A stretch of 64,000 bases of DNA from Tenuifilum sp040752515 (GCA_040752515.1 JBFMGQ010000002.1:1-64000); one strand, 5' to 3'. Positions 45,790 through 55,243 are shown, counted from the first letter of the stretch. Program-made: numbers and translations. The notes: generated from the sequence alone by a model not told the origin.

Positions 45790-46983
45790 ATGGAAAAGGT
45801 ATCAGCCAGAATAGCAGCCCTCGAAGAGTCGCAAACCATTGCTATGTCCAAAAAGTCCCGTGAACTTGCCGCACAGGGTATCGATGTAATTAGCCTTAGC
45901 GTAGGCGAACCCGATTTCTATACTCCCGATTTTGTAAAGGAAGCCGCAAAAAAGGCTATTGACCAGAACTACTCATTTTATACACCTGTTGCCGGGTATA
46001 AGGATTTACTCGAGGCCATTTGCGGTAAATTGAAGCGAGAGAATAATCTCATATACCAACCCGATCAAATAGTAGTATCAGGTGGTGCTAAACACAGCCT
46101 TTCAAATGTATTGATGTGCGTTGTGGATAAGGATGATGAGGTAATTGTCCCTGCTCCATACTGGGTTAGTTACGTTGAGCTGGTAAAGCTTGCCGAAGGT
46201 AAAAGTGTTGTAATTGAAACGTCACTTGAAAACGATTTTAAAATCACACCCAAACAGCTTGAGGCTACTATAACTCCAAAGACAAGGGCTTTGCTACTTT
46301 GCTCTCCTTCGAACCCAACAGGTAGCGTTTACTCATTTGATGAACTTAAGGCAATCGCTCAAATTATTGAGAAGCATCCAAACATCATTGTTATCTCCGA
46401 CGAGATTTATGAGCATATCAATTTTGTTGGAAAGCATGAGAGCATTGCTCAGTTTGATACCATTCGCGACAGGGTGGTTATCATTAATGGGGTTTCAAAA
46501 GGGTATGCCATGACCGGCTGGCGTATTGGTTTTTCGGCTTCGGCCAAATGGATTGCAAAGGCCTGTGAAAAGCTACAGGGGCAGCAAACATCAGGGGTAT
46601 GCAGTATAGCCCAACGTGCAGCTATTGCCGCATTTAACTCCGATGGCGAGTATACCCGACAAATGCGTGAGGCTTTTCGTCGCCGCCGCGATTTAATGTA
46701 TGAGGGATTTTCGTCTATTCCCGGTTTCAAGCTTAATAAACCACAAGGCGCTTTCTATATTTTTCCTGAGATTTCAGAACTGCTTGGCAAGCAGTATAAC
46801 GGTGAAACCATTAACACTTCCGATGACCTTGCCATGTTCTTTCTGAACCATGCCCATGTTGCTGTTGTTCCGGGTTCGGCTTTTGGGTCGCCCAAGTGCA
46901 TTAGGCTTTCATATGCCACATCGGACGATAAACTCAAGGAAGCCATTGATCGTATTCGCAAGGCAGTAGCCCTGCTCAAGTAG
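45790..46983 (+). CDS. PLP-dependent class I aminotransferase (aspartate aminotransferase-like)
   Basis: A 397-residue fold-type I enzyme of the AspB/AspC-1 gamma subgroup. Marks are SLSVGEPDF near the N-terminus, SNPTGSVYS, SDEIYEHINF and the PLP lysine Lys237 in VSKGYAMTGWRIGF; the carboxylate-binding arginine lies in IRLSYATS. It most likely transfers amino groups between aspartate and 2-oxoglutarate, though prephenate or other acceptors are possible. A strong terminator follows. Confidence 0.92.
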   Translation: MEKVSARIAALEESQTIAMSKKSRELAAQGIDVISLSVGEPDFYTPDFVKEAAKKAIDQNYSFYTPVAGYKDLLEAICGKLKRENNLIYQPDQIVVSGGAKHSLSNVLMCVVDKDDEVIVPAPYWVSYVELVKLAEGKSVVIETSLENDFKITPKQLEATITPKTRALLLCSPSNPTGSVYSFDELKAIAQIIEKHPNIIVISDEIYEHINFVGKHESIAQFDTIRDRVVIINGVSKGYAMTGWRIGFSASAKWIAKACEKLQGQQTSGVCSIAQRAAIAAFNSDGEYTRQMREAFRRRRDLMYEGFSSIPGFKLNKPQGAFYIFPEISELLGKQYNGETINTSDDLAMFFLNHAHVAVVPGSAFGSPKCIRLSYATSDDKLKEAIDRIRKAVALLK

Positions 46984-47007
46984 GAATGTTCTTATTTAAC
47001 AATAAAT

Positions 47008-47045
47008 AGCATCGAACTACATAGCTAATTCGATGCTTTTTTTTA
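47008..47045 (+). terminator. Terminator after the aminotransferase gene
   Basis: AGCATCGAA pairs with TTCGATGCT over a 12-base loop and is followed by a long T run. Confidence 0.85.
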
Positions 47046-47073
47046 TTTTAGTTTTAGTTTAAAGCATAGACCG

Positions 47074-48108
47074 ATGAAACAATACTTTAAGTTTGCTTTG
47101 GTAATATCTTTAATTGGATTACTTATTGGATGTTTATTCCTGTTAAGGTATTACAAAGTATTCCGTGCTGGAAATGTTGCGGTTAGTAGCGAGACCTTAA
47201 TATACATACCAACTGGTTCAAGTTACAACGATGTAATAAGCATTCTTGAAAAAAGTAAGACAATTAAAAGTATAGAAAGGTTCAAAAGGGTTGCGAGCTA
47301 TTACGATTACCCAACATCGATTAAACCCGGTTGCTATGCTCTTAGGCCTGGCATGAGCAATAGTTCAATTGTAAAGATGCTTAAATACGGACACCAAAAA
47401 CCTGTTAAGGTTACCTTTACCGGAATGCGAACATGGCAGCAACTTGCCCAGCGCATAGGGGCTCAAATTGAAGCTGATTCGCTATCGCTTTTACTTCATT
47501 TTATGGCCGATACAGTGGCTTTGAATCGCGGTTTCACTCCTGCAACATTTATGGCAATGTTTATTCCCAATACTTACGAGTTTTACTGGAATACCCATGC
47601 CTTGGGTTTTATTAACAGAATGCAAAAGGAATATAATCGTTTTTGGAACGATAATCGCATGCAGAAAGCTAGTGCTCTTGGATTAACGCCTGTTGAGGTA
47701 TCAACTTTAGCCTCAATAGTTGAGGAAGAAACCAATGTTAAATCGGAAATGCCCATAATTGCAGGGGTTTACATTAACCGACTACGCAAGGGGATTCCGT
47801 TGCAGGCCGATCCTACAGTTAAATTTGCCGTTGGCGACTTTTCCATTCGGCGGGTGCTAACACGCCATTTAGCTGTTGACTCGCCTTACAATACATATAG
47901 GTATAAAGGTTTACCGCCCGGCCCAATACGTATTCCCTCTGCATTTGTTATTGATGCTGTGCTTAATGCCCAAAAGCACAACTATCTTTATTTCTGTGCT
48001 TCGCCCGATTTCTCCGGTCGACATCTTTTTGCCAAGACTTTGGCTGAACATAACCGAAATGCAGCAGAGTATCGTAGGGCACTTAATAAAGAAAAAATAT
48101 ACCGTTAA
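47074..48108 (+). CDS. mltG: Endolytic peptidoglycan transglycosylase MltG
   Basis: Cuts nascent glycan strands at the inner membrane. The 344-residue protein has one N-terminal membrane helix (about 8-26), a LysM-like segment (IPTGSSYNDVISIL) and the YceG domain. The catalytic glutamate is in SIVEEETNVKSEMPIIAGVYINRL (about 217); LQADPTVKFAVG and the PGPIRIPS segment follow. Normal length. A nitroreductase gene starts 10 bp downstream. Confidence 0.94.
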   Translation: MKQYFKFALVISLIGLLIGCLFLLRYYKVFRAGNVAVSSETLIYIPTGSSYNDVISILEKSKTIKSIERFKRVASYYDYPTSIKPGCYALRPGMSNSSIVKMLKYGHQKPVKVTFTGMRTWQQLAQRIGAQIEADSLSLLLHFMADTVALNRGFTPATFMAMFIPNTYEFYWNTHALGFINRMQKEYNRFWNDNRMQKASALGLTPVEVSTLASIVEEETNVKSEMPIIAGVYINRLRKGIPLQADPTVKFAVGDFSIRRVLTRHLAVDSPYNTYRYKGLPPGPIRIPSAFVIDAVLNAQKHNYLYFCASPDFSGRHLFAKTLAEHNRNAAEYRRALNKEKIYR

Positions 48109-48118
48109 AATAAAAATC

Positions 48119-48748
48119 ATGAAAACCCTACTATTTTCAGCACTTATGGCATTAGCTTTAACCTCGAGCGGCCAAACCGATAGTATTACCAAATTGCCCG
48201 AACCCAGTAAGGTGAAAGGGAAAAATATCATGGAAGCATTTGCCAATCGGGCTTCGGTGAGAGAATTTGACACTCAAGAGTTAGACCTCCAGGAAATTGC
48301 CGATTTGCTTTGGGCGGCAAATGGAATAAATCGCCCTGCCGAAAGCAAAAGAACCGCTCCAACTGCAATGAACTCTCAGGATATTGATGTTTACCTTGTT
48401 AACAGTCAAGGAGCATATCTTTACGATGCAAAGGCTCATGCCCTAGTTCTTGTCAATACGGGCGATTACCGTTCAGTAGTTGCCGGAACTCAAAAGAACT
48501 TTGCTAAGGCTCCAGTCTTTCTCGTTATAGTATCGGATATCTCTCGTTTTCGGCGTGCTGACGAAAACCAAAAACTTACTTGGGCCGCCATGGACGCAGC
48601 CATAGTTTCACAGAATATCAATCTATACTGTGCCGGTGTAGGGCTTAAAACTCGCCCAAGAGTTTGGATGGATTCTGATAAATTAAAAGATGTTCTAAAG
48701 TTAAGCCCTTCACAGCATCTAATGATGAACAATCCGGTAAGCCGTTAA
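48119..48748 (+). CDS. Exported nitroreductase-family protein
   Basis: A 209-residue protein with a signal peptide (about 1-18, ending TSSGQ) followed by a nitroreductase fold: FANRASVREFDTQELDLQEIADLLWAANGIN (FMN-binding Arg/Ser start), TAMNSQDIDVYLV, and a late AAMDAAIVSQNINLYCAGVGL. SagB-like nitroreductases with signal peptides occur in Bacteroidota, but their substrates are unknown. The ATG at 48119 is chosen because it gives the signal; the long open frame upstream lies inside mltG in another frame. Confidence 0.87.
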   Translation: MKTLLFSALMALALTSSGQTDSITKLPEPSKVKGKNIMEAFANRASVREFDTQELDLQEIADLLWAANGINRPAESKRTAPTAMNSQDIDVYLVNSQGAYLYDAKAHALVLVNTGDYRSVVAGTQKNFAKAPVFLVIVSDISRFRRADENQKLTWAAMDAAIVSQNINLYCAGVGLKTRPRVWMDSDKLKDVLKLSPSQHLMMNNPVSR

Positions 48749-48777
48749 TTTGAATTCAAATACTTAGCTTAAACCGT

Positions 48778-48821
48778 AAAAGTAAAATGCATTGAATTGA
48801 TATTCAATGCATTTTACTTTT
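48778..48821. terminator. Bidirectional terminator, 19-bp perfect stem
   Basis: AAAAGTAAAATGCATTGAA and its exact complement enclose a TTGATA loop. It lies between the convergent nitroreductase and GNAT genes, with A/T runs at both ends. Confidence 0.85.
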
Positions 48822-48878
48822 CTTATCTTGTTCATAAATACTAAAACCTCATAGCCTTACGCGTTGAACGGGTGCTCC

Positions 48879-49316
48879 TTAAACATCAATGCTATTCAAA
48901 TCCCTAATGATGTAAACATCATAATCGCCCAGGTATTGAAAACCAAATTGCTTGTATAGGTTGATTGCAGCGATGTTACTACGGTGCACTTCCAGTTTTA
49001 CCTGGTAGCCTTTGGCTTTAACAAAACGCAACGATTCCTGGGTAAGCATTTTGCCAATCCCTTGCCGTTGGTAGTTAGGGTGAATGCCAAAGTGATGTAG
49101 ATGAATTCTGCGGCCATCAAAGGTCATCCAACTTGTTCCTATTACCTTACCATCGGAGTTTATGGCAACAAGCAATTTTCCTCCCATAGCGATGCTTTGT
49201 AGAATGATTTCCAGGTTATCGCCACGAGCCGGATTGCCCAGATTGGTGAGTTGCCAGACCTCGCATAAACCATCGAAATCGGCTGGACGAAAGTCTCGAA
49301 TGGAAATTTTTTCCAT
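48879..49316 (-). CDS. GNAT family N-acetyltransferase
   Basis: A 145-residue single GNAT domain. The acetyl-CoA loop HPNYQRQGIGKMLTQESLRF (Q/RxxGxG/A) is clear, preceded by GTSWMTFDG and followed by KLEVHRSNIAAINLYKQFGF. It may acetylate a protein N-terminus, amino acid or small amine; the substrate is unknown. It starts 5 bp after the nfeD-like gene, at the end of the mqnA operon. Confidence 0.9.
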   Translation of the reverse strand: MEKISIRDFRPADFDGLCEVWQLTNLGNPARGDNLEIILQSIAMGGKLLVAINSDGKVIGTSWMTFDGRRIHLHHFGIHPNYQRQGIGKMLTQESLRFVKAKGYQVKLEVHRSNIAAINLYKQFGFQYLGDYDVYIIRDLNSIDV

Positions 49317-49321
49317 AATTT

Positions 49322-50728
49322 TTATAGTTTAACAACGTAAAGCTGACCCGATTCGTCTTTGCTTACCTTTATTTTACTTCCTTTCTCAATATAGCCAAAC
49401 TCTGCAACAGCATCAAACCAGTCGTTGCCTATTTGAATTTTGCCCGAAGGGCGGAGCGTAGTTATAGCAATCCCTTCGGCTCCAACCATATTCTTAATTT
49501 TTGTATCTACACCAATAAAGCCATCTTCTTTTGTCAAGTTGCTTTGCAAAGCTAGGTTTGGGAATAGGGGTGAGGTGAGTAGTTTACGGCTAAGGGCTAT
49601 TCCGCCAATTAGTCCAAGGAATACTGCCAAAACAACAATACCAAAGGGTTTGAGAATGGTTAAAAGGTTAAAGTTTATGGGGTCGCGGAATATCTCATTA
49701 TCAATCATGGCTAAAGTCAAGCCAGCAACCATTAGGATAATTCCCGATATTCCGGTTACTCCAAACCCGGGTATGGCAAAAATCTCTACCATTAGCAGAA
49801 TAACACCCACAATAAAAAGGATTATTTCCCAGTGCTCAACAAGCCCTTCGAGGTAAAGTGGGGCAAAGTATAGTATGGCAGCAATTACTGCGGCAGCAAG
49901 CGGGAATCCAACTCCTGGTGTTTGAAGTTCAAAGTAAATACCACCAATAATAATCATTATGAGTATGCCCGATACAAATGGATTGGTAAGGAAGCCAATT
50001 ATACGATCGAGGAGCGAGGGTTGGAATTCTGCTATGCGATACGATTTTACCCCGGCCAGTTCCATAACCTCACTTACGCTCTCGGCTTTTCCTTCGCAGT
50101 AACCATGCTTAATGGCTTCGTCAGCGGTAAATGTAAGCACCTTGCCGGAATCGATAATACCTTCAATGTATATTGAAGGATCAACCATGGCTTCGGCTAT
50201 TCGTGGGTCGCGTCGCCATTTTAAAATGGTATCGTTACCTGATACTATTGTATCGTAACCCTTCGCCTCTGCGGTGGCACGCATGGTGCTTCGCATGAAC
50301 GATTGAAACTTATCGGGCACTACATTGCCCGATTGGTCCACAACCGTCGCAGCGCCAATGCTGCCCCCTTTACGCATGTATATGCTGTCGCAGGCTATTG
50401 ATATTAATGCTCCTGCCGATGCTGCTTGGTTATCGATAAACACCCATACCGGTATGCTGCTGTTAAGGATTTTGGTTCTTATTGAGTCGGCAACATCAAC
50501 CATTCCCCCATATGTATTCATGTGAATGAGTATGATATCGGCTTTAAGTTTTTTGGCTTCCTCAAAGCCAACTTTTACCGTGCGCCATGCAGCAGGCATG
50601 ATATTCTCTTTGATATTTATCTTGTATACCAATTTGCTTGACGGCAAGCTGTCCTGCGCATCGACAGAAAAACTTAAACCTGCCAAAAGCATCAATGCTA
50701 AGTGTGTATATTGCTTCAAGGTTTTCAT
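49322..50728 (-). CDS. NfeD family protein with N-terminal ClpP-class serine protease domain
   Basis: The long NfeD1b type, 468 residues. A signal peptide (about 1-24) leads into a SppA/ClpP-like protease domain with IHMNTYGGMVDVAD and the nucleophile Ser104 in NQAASAGALIS. Four or five membrane helices follow (about 245-395) and then an OB-fold NfeD domain (GVDTKIKNMVGAEGIAITTLRPSGKIQIG). Relatives act with stomatin-like proteins on membrane microdomains; no stomatin gene is adjacent. Between mqnA (41 bp) and GNAT (5 bp). Confidence 0.92.
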   Translation of the reverse strand: MKTLKQYTHLALMLLAGLSFSVDAQDSLPSSKLVYKINIKENIMPAAWRTVKVGFEEAKKLKADIILIHMNTYGGMVDVADSIRTKILNSSIPVWVFIDNQAASAGALISIACDSIYMRKGGSIGAATVVDQSGNVVPDKFQSFMRSTMRATAEAKGYDTIVSGNDTILKWRRDPRIAEAMVDPSIYIEGIIDSGKVLTFTADEAIKHGYCEGKAESVSEVMELAGVKSYRIAEFQPSLLDRIIGFLTNPFVSGILIMIIIGGIYFELQTPGVGFPLAAAVIAAILYFAPLYLEGLVEHWEIILFIVGVILLMVEIFAIPGFGVTGISGIILMVAGLTLAMIDNEIFRDPINFNLLTILKPFGIVVLAVFLGLIGGIALSRKLLTSPLFPNLALQSNLTKEDGFIGVDTKIKNMVGAEGIAITTLRPSGKIQIGNDWFDAVAEFGYIEKGSKIKVSKDESGQLYVVKL

Positions 50729-50769
50729 AGCTTTGTTTTATGTATGCGTAAAAATATAAAAAATCGATG

Positions 50770-51525
50770 TCAGTGAAGATTGGCCGATAATTTTTGAAAA
50801 AGGCTTATCGCCATAAACTTTTCTTCATCAAGGGTGTACGATATGTTTTGTTTCAAATAGCTAATGGCATCTGTGCGGCTAATGGATAGCGGCGCAAATT
50901 CATCAACTGCCTTTTCAATTGAGTTCACGCCAAGTTCAAGCCCTTTGTTAAATTCGGTTATGAATTCATTGGGCAACGGTTTTGTGGCGACCCATACCGC
51001 AAAAACAAAGGGTAAATTGTACGCATTAAACCATTCGTTGGATAGATCGATAATATTAACAAAGTGCTTTTCGCTTTCAAAAACCCTATCGCCAATAAGT
51101 ACAATGGCTTCATGTTCATTCAGCAATTTGTAATTGTCTGTAGGCTTCAGAGGTATAAATATTGGGTCTATTTCCCAAACGTTGTAACATAGTATTTTGA
51201 TAAGGATTACTGAAGTGCGCGACTGGTAATCGAGGTAAATGGTTTTAATGTCGCTTAAATCGTTATTACTCATAAGGGTTACTGAACGCACTGGCCCAAT
51301 TGAGCCTATACAGTAATTGCTGACTATACTATAGGATGGCAAATCGGTTAGTGCCCCTACCGGAAGTAAACTTAAATCAACCTGACCACTGGCCAGTTTT
51401 CGTGCACATTCGGCAGGATAGTCATATAATAGTTCAATGCTATTGAATACCGATGAATGCCTTAACCCGTAAGCAAAGGGTGCTGTATTTAAGTATGATA
51501 TGGCCGACACTTTAAGTGATTTCAT
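50770..51525 (-). CDS. mqnA: Chorismate dehydratase (futalosine pathway)
   Basis: First committed step of menaquinone synthesis by the futalosine route. The 251-residue protein has a periplasmic-binding-protein fold and starts SAISYLNTAPFAYGLRH, the MqnA signature. Other matches are YPAECARKLASGQVDLSLLPVGAL and the PSYSIVSNYCIGSIGPVRSV block. No signal peptide, as expected for this enzyme. MqnD is related but the SYLNT start and IGPVRSV fit MqnA better. It leads an operon with nfeD and GNAT genes, which are functionally unrelated. Confidence 0.88.
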   Translation of the reverse strand: MKSLKVSAISYLNTAPFAYGLRHSSVFNSIELLYDYPAECARKLASGQVDLSLLPVGALTDLPSYSIVSNYCIGSIGPVRSVTLMSNNDLSDIKTIYLDYQSRTSVILIKILCYNVWEIDPIFIPLKPTDNYKLLNEHEAIVLIGDRVFESEKHFVNIIDLSNEWFNAYNLPFVFAVWVATKPLPNEFITEFNKGLELGVNSIEKAVDEFAPLSISRTDAISYLKQNISYTLDEEKFMAISLFQKLSANLH

Positions 51526-51624
51526 GGCTGATAATAAGGTTTGCTAAGGTAGCAATTTTGGAAAGTTATTGTTTAACATTAAAAATCATGTTTACATAAA
51601 CCTTTAACATTGAGTTATGTTTAG

Positions 51625-51632
51625 TAAATTTG
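51625..51632 (+). promoter_or_regulatory. -7 element upstream of purB
   Basis: TAAATTTG fits TAnnTTTG, 16 bases before the ATG at 51649. Confidence 0.45.
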
Positions 51633-51648
51633 GGCAAATTTTGAAAAC

Positions 51649-52995
51649 ATGTCAAGCCATAGTCTTTACTCCATCTCGCCAATCGATGGCCGCTATGCCG
51701 AAAAGGTTGAATCGCTCTCGAAATACTTTTCTGAGTTTGCACTAATAAAATATAGGGTTTGGGTTGAAATAGAGTATTTTATTGCCCTTTGCGAGATTCC
51801 ATTGCCACAGCTTACCGGATTTGATAAATCGAAGTTCATCGTTTTACGAAGTATTTACCAAAATTTTTCTGAACCTGATGCTCTCAAAGTAAAAGAGATA
51901 GAGAAAGTAACCAACCACGATGTTAAGGCGGTTGAGTATTTTATTAGGGAAGAGTTTGATACCCATGGTTTAAGTGGATATAAAGAGTTTATCCACTTTG
52001 GGTTAACCTCGCAAGATATTAACAACACCGCTTTCCCTGCAATGCTTCGCGATTCATTGCAGGCTGAGTATTTCCCATTGCTCGATAAGTTAGTTACTAA
52101 GCTAAAAGATTTAAGCGCAGAGTGGGCCGATATCCCCATGCTAGCCCATACGCACGGACAGCCAGCTTCGCCAACACGTTTAGGAAAGGAACTTCGCGTT
52201 TTTGTCGAGCGAATAGAGGTTCAGCTCGACCAGCTAAGCCGTATCCCTTTTTCAGCGAAGTTTGGGGGTGCAACCGGAAACTTCAATGCCCACATTGCAG
52301 CTTACCCAAAAATTGACTGGGTTGAATTTGCCAATGGGTTTGTAAATGATAAGCTTGGTTTGAGCAGAAGCCAAACAACCACTCAAATTGAGCATTACGA
52401 TAACCTTGCTGCCATGTTCGACTGTATGCGGCGCATAAACAACATACTCATCGATTTATGCCGCGATGTATGGATGTATGTTTCAATGGAATACTTCAAA
52501 CAAAAGATCAAGAAGGGCGAAGTAGGCTCATCGGCTATGCCCCATAAGGTAAATCCTATTGATTTTGAGAATGCCGAGGGTAATTTGGGGTTAGCCAATG
52601 CTCTTTTTGATCACATGGCCAATAAACTTCCTATTTCCCGCTTACAGCGCGATTTAACCGATTCGACAGTAATCAGAAACATTGGGGTTCCGGTAGCGCA
52701 TACTCAAATCGCATTTAAGTCCATTCTAAAAGGGCTCGATAAGCTTATAGTTAACATTGATGCCATTAAAAGCGACTTGCAAAATAACTGGATGGTAATT
52801 GCTGAGGGCATACAAACCATTCTCCGTCGCGAGGGCTACCCCAACCCATACGATGTACTTAAAGACCTAACAAGAACGAACCAGCAAGTTACCCCACAGA
52901 CTTTTAGCGATTTTGTCAACAATCTGAATATTGACGATTCTGTAAAAAAGGAACTTTTAGAGTTGACCCCTTTTACTTACCTTGGTATTAAATAG
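51649..52995 (+). CDS. purB: Adenylosuccinate lyase
   Basis: Acts twice in purine synthesis: it releases fumarate from SAICAR and from adenylosuccinate. The 448-residue protein has the fumarase/aspartase-superfamily signature GSSAMPHKVNPIDFENAEGN (near 293) with the flexible catalytic loop serine, and HFGLTSQDINNTAFP and AHTHGQPASPTRLGKE earlier. It begins ISPIDGRYAEKVESLSKYFSE, which is typical of the E. coli-type PurB. It complements guaA in this window. Confidence 0.95.
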   Translation: MSSHSLYSISPIDGRYAEKVESLSKYFSEFALIKYRVWVEIEYFIALCEIPLPQLTGFDKSKFIVLRSIYQNFSEPDALKVKEIEKVTNHDVKAVEYFIREEFDTHGLSGYKEFIHFGLTSQDINNTAFPAMLRDSLQAEYFPLLDKLVTKLKDLSAEWADIPMLAHTHGQPASPTRLGKELRVFVERIEVQLDQLSRIPFSAKFGGATGNFNAHIAAYPKIDWVEFANGFVNDKLGLSRSQTTTQIEHYDNLAAMFDCMRRINNILIDLCRDVWMYVSMEYFKQKIKKGEVGSSAMPHKVNPIDFENAEGNLGLANALFDHMANKLPISRLQRDLTDSTVIRNIGVPVAHTQIAFKSILKGLDKLIVNIDAIKSDLQNNWMVIAEGIQTILRREGYPNPYDVLKDLTRTNQQVTPQTFSDFVNNLNIDDSVKKELLELTPFTYLGIK

Positions 52996-53049
52996 TTTTA
53001 ATTATTAACTCTTATAAATGACCTACATCATTTCACTAAATAATTAGAT

Positions 53050-53057
53050 TACTTTTG
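53050..53057 (+). promoter_or_regulatory. -7 element upstream of the MsbA-like gene
   Basis: TACTTTTG, followed by CAC, 22 bases before the ATG at 53080. Confidence 0.5.
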
Positions 53058-53079
53058 CACTGATTTATTTACAATTGCC

Positions 53080-54897
53080 ATGAAAAAATTTACCGGATTA
53101 CTTAAATACCTTTACCCGTACAAGTGGTATGTAGTTTTAAATGTTGTTTCAAACGTCCTTGCTGCAATCTTTTCCCTTTTCTCCCTTGCCATGCTAATAC
53201 CCTTTTTGCAGCTTTTATTTGGAACAGTTCCCCTTGTTGAGGTCAAGCCTGAGTTTGTTATATCGGCAAAGGGATTGGCTCAATACCTAAACTACTATCT
53301 AAGCGAAATTATAAAAAATCACGATAGGGCATCAGCACTTCTGTTTGTAATAGTTTTGGTTTTGATAGCCTCGTTTCTCAAAAACTTGTTTACCTACCTA
53401 TCGTTATATTATCTGGCTCCCATACGAACAGGGGTTTTGCAGGATATGCGCAACATGCTATATCGAAAAATAGTTGACTTACCCTTAGGGTATTTTACCG
53501 AGGAAAAAAAGGGGGATATTATAAGTAAGATGACCAACGATGTCAATGAAATAGAGATATCTATTATTCGTTCGTTGGAAATGTTTTTCCGTGACCCCAT
53601 CATCATCATTATACACCTTGTAGGTCTTATATACATTAGTCCACAGCTTACACTTTTTGTTTTGTTGATTTTGCCATTAACCGGCGGCGTGATTGGTAGG
53701 GTTGGGAAAAACCTGCGCAAAACATCGTTCAAAGGGCAAACCAAAATGGGTATAATTCTCACCATGATTGAGGAAACCATTGGCGGGTTAAGGGTAATTA
53801 AAGCTTTTAATGCTGAAAAAAAGGTGATTTCACGCTTTGAGAGCATGAATAGTTTTTACTCGCTGCTCATGAAAAAGATGTGGCGTAGGCGTGATTTAGC
53901 TTCACCGCTTAGCGAATTTTTGGGAACTATTGTAGTTGTGCTTGTCCTTTGGTATGGCGGTAATCTTATTTTTGCTGGCAAGGGCAATTTAGGCCCCGAA
54001 GCGTTAATTGCTTATATAGGCATTTTTTACATGATTATTAATCCTGCCAAATCGTTTTCAAGTGCATACTACAACGTGCTCAAAGGACTTGCTTCGGCCG
54101 ATAGGATCGATTCAATACTTAATGCCGAAAATCCAATTAAAGTAAGTGCCGGTGCTCGCAAAATCGAATCGTTTGACCATGAAATTGAGTACCGCAATGT
54201 GAGTTTTAAATACCAGGACGACTGGGTGCTTAGAAATATTAACCTAACAATTAAAAAAGGTATGACCGTTGCCCTTGTTGGGCAATCGGGCTCAGGGAAA
54301 AGCACTATGGTCGATTTGCTCCCGCGTTTTTGGGATGTGACTCAGGGCGAGATACTTATTGATGGTGTTAACATTAAGGAATACGACATTACCAGCTTGC
54401 GTAACCTGATGGGTAATGTTAATCAGGACCCTATCCTGTTTAACGATACCTTTTATAATAATATAGCATTTGGGGTTGAAGGTGCTAAATTGGAGGATGT
54501 GGTAAATGCCGCTAAGATAGCCAATGCCCACGATTTTATTGTTGCAACACCAAACGGATACCATACCAATGTTGGCGATAGAGGCAGTAAACTCTCCGGA
54601 GGGCAAAGGCAACGGGTTAGCATAGCACGAGCAATTCTTAAAAATCCGCCCATTATGATACTTGATGAGGCAACCAGTGCCCTTGATACCGAGTCGGAAC
54701 GATTGGTTCAGGATGCAATCGATAACCTCATGAAGCACCGCACATCGGTGGTAATTGCCCATAGATTATCTACCATTCGTAAGGCCGATTTAATTTGTGT
54801 TTTGCACGAAGGCGAAATTGTTGAACGCGGCAAGCATGAAGAACTTCTTGGATTAAATGGGTACTATGCCCGGCTTCATAGCATGCAGCTGTTGTAA
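53080..54897 (+). CDS. MsbA-like ABC exporter (fused permease and ATPase)
   Basis: A 605-residue half-transporter with six membrane helices (about 15-325) and a C-terminal ATPase. ATPase motifs are intact: Walker A GQSGSGKS (401-408), signature LSGGQRQRVSIARA, Walker B IMILDEATSALD and the H-loop AHRLSTI. Order and length match MsbA/McjD-type exporters. Lipid A-core flipping is a reasonable guess in an organism with lpxB, but such exporters are numerous and substrates vary. Single gene with a terminator behind it. Confidence 0.88.
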   Translation: MKKFTGLLKYLYPYKWYVVLNVVSNVLAAIFSLFSLAMLIPFLQLLFGTVPLVEVKPEFVISAKGLAQYLNYYLSEIIKNHDRASALLFVIVLVLIASFLKNLFTYLSLYYLAPIRTGVLQDMRNMLYRKIVDLPLGYFTEEKKGDIISKMTNDVNEIEISIIRSLEMFFRDPIIIIIHLVGLIYISPQLTLFVLLILPLTGGVIGRVGKNLRKTSFKGQTKMGIILTMIEETIGGLRVIKAFNAEKKVISRFESMNSFYSLLMKKMWRRRDLASPLSEFLGTIVVVLVLWYGGNLIFAGKGNLGPEALIAYIGIFYMIINPAKSFSSAYYNVLKGLASADRIDSILNAENPIKVSAGARKIESFDHEIEYRNVSFKYQDDWVLRNINLTIKKGMTVALVGQSGSGKSTMVDLLPRFWDVTQGEILIDGVNIKEYDITSLRNLMGNVNQDPILFNDTFYNNIAFGVEGAKLEDVVNAAKIANAHDFIVATPNGYHTNVGDRGSKLSGGQRQRVSIARAILKNPPIMILDEATSALDTESERLVQDAIDNLMKHRTSVVIAHRLSTIRKADLICVLHEGEIVERGKHEELLGLNGYYARLHSMQLL

Positions 54898-54920
54898 AGA
54901 TTTTACTGATTTTTTTTCAA

Positions 54921-54949
54921 GCCGTTCCGGATAGGAGCGGTTTTTTTTA
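54921..54949 (+). terminator. Terminator after the MsbA-like gene
   Basis: CCGTTCC pairs with GGAGCGG (one G-T) over a 5-base loop, followed by eight T. Confidence 0.8.
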
Positions 54950-55038
54950 ATTGAGTTTTTATAAAATTTTATTGCAAACCTGAGTGAATTAGTTCGTAAG
55001 ATAAGACCATTTCTTGGTTCGACCCTCGAAGCTGGTGA

Positions 55039-55073
55039 GAAAAAAATAGCAGGAAATTTTGGTTTCCTGCTAT
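55039..55073 (-). terminator. Terminator of tRNA-Ser(CGA)
   Basis: ATAGCAGGAAA and its exact complement form an 11-bp stem; on the minus strand a T run follows. It starts three bases past the tRNA 3' end. Confidence 0.85.
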
Positions 55074-55076
55074 GTG

Positions 55077-55165
55077 CGGAGAGAGAGGGATTCGAACCCT
55101 CGGACCCGGTTACCCGGGTCAACGGTTTTCGAGACCGCCCCGTTCGACCGCTCCGGCATCTCTCC
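55077..55165 (-). tRNA. tRNA-Ser, anticodon CGA
   Basis: The minus strand folds as a class II tRNA: acceptor GGAGAGA/TCTCTCC, anticodon loop CTCGAAA giving CGA, a long variable arm (ACCCGG/CCGGGT) and T arm GAGGGTTCGAATCCCTC, with discriminator G. This is typical of serine tRNA and reads UCG codons. No CCA is encoded; the bases after the discriminator are CAC. Confidence 0.95.
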
Positions 55166-55243
55166 TTTCATTGTTTGGGCTTGCAAAAATAAATACTTTA
55201 TATCTATCTGCCAAGCTATGGAACAAGATTTTAAAAATGTTGT

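Noticed and set aside
47876..48118. N-terminal extension of the nitroreductase gene by 81 codons
   Set aside because: This stretch lies inside mltG in another frame, and the ATG at 48119 gives a proper signal peptide.
54981..55040. T-arm-like sequence GGTTCGACCCTCGAAG near tRNA-Ser(CGA), possible tRNA fragment or attachment site
   Set aside because: No acceptor or anticodon arm can be built around it, it does not repeat the tRNA 3' end exactly, and no integrase or foreign genes are nearby.
54853..55122. Open frame on the minus strand ending in GSNPSLSA-type residues
   Set aside because: It is the translation of a tRNA gene and its terminator; such phrases are typical tRNA shadows.
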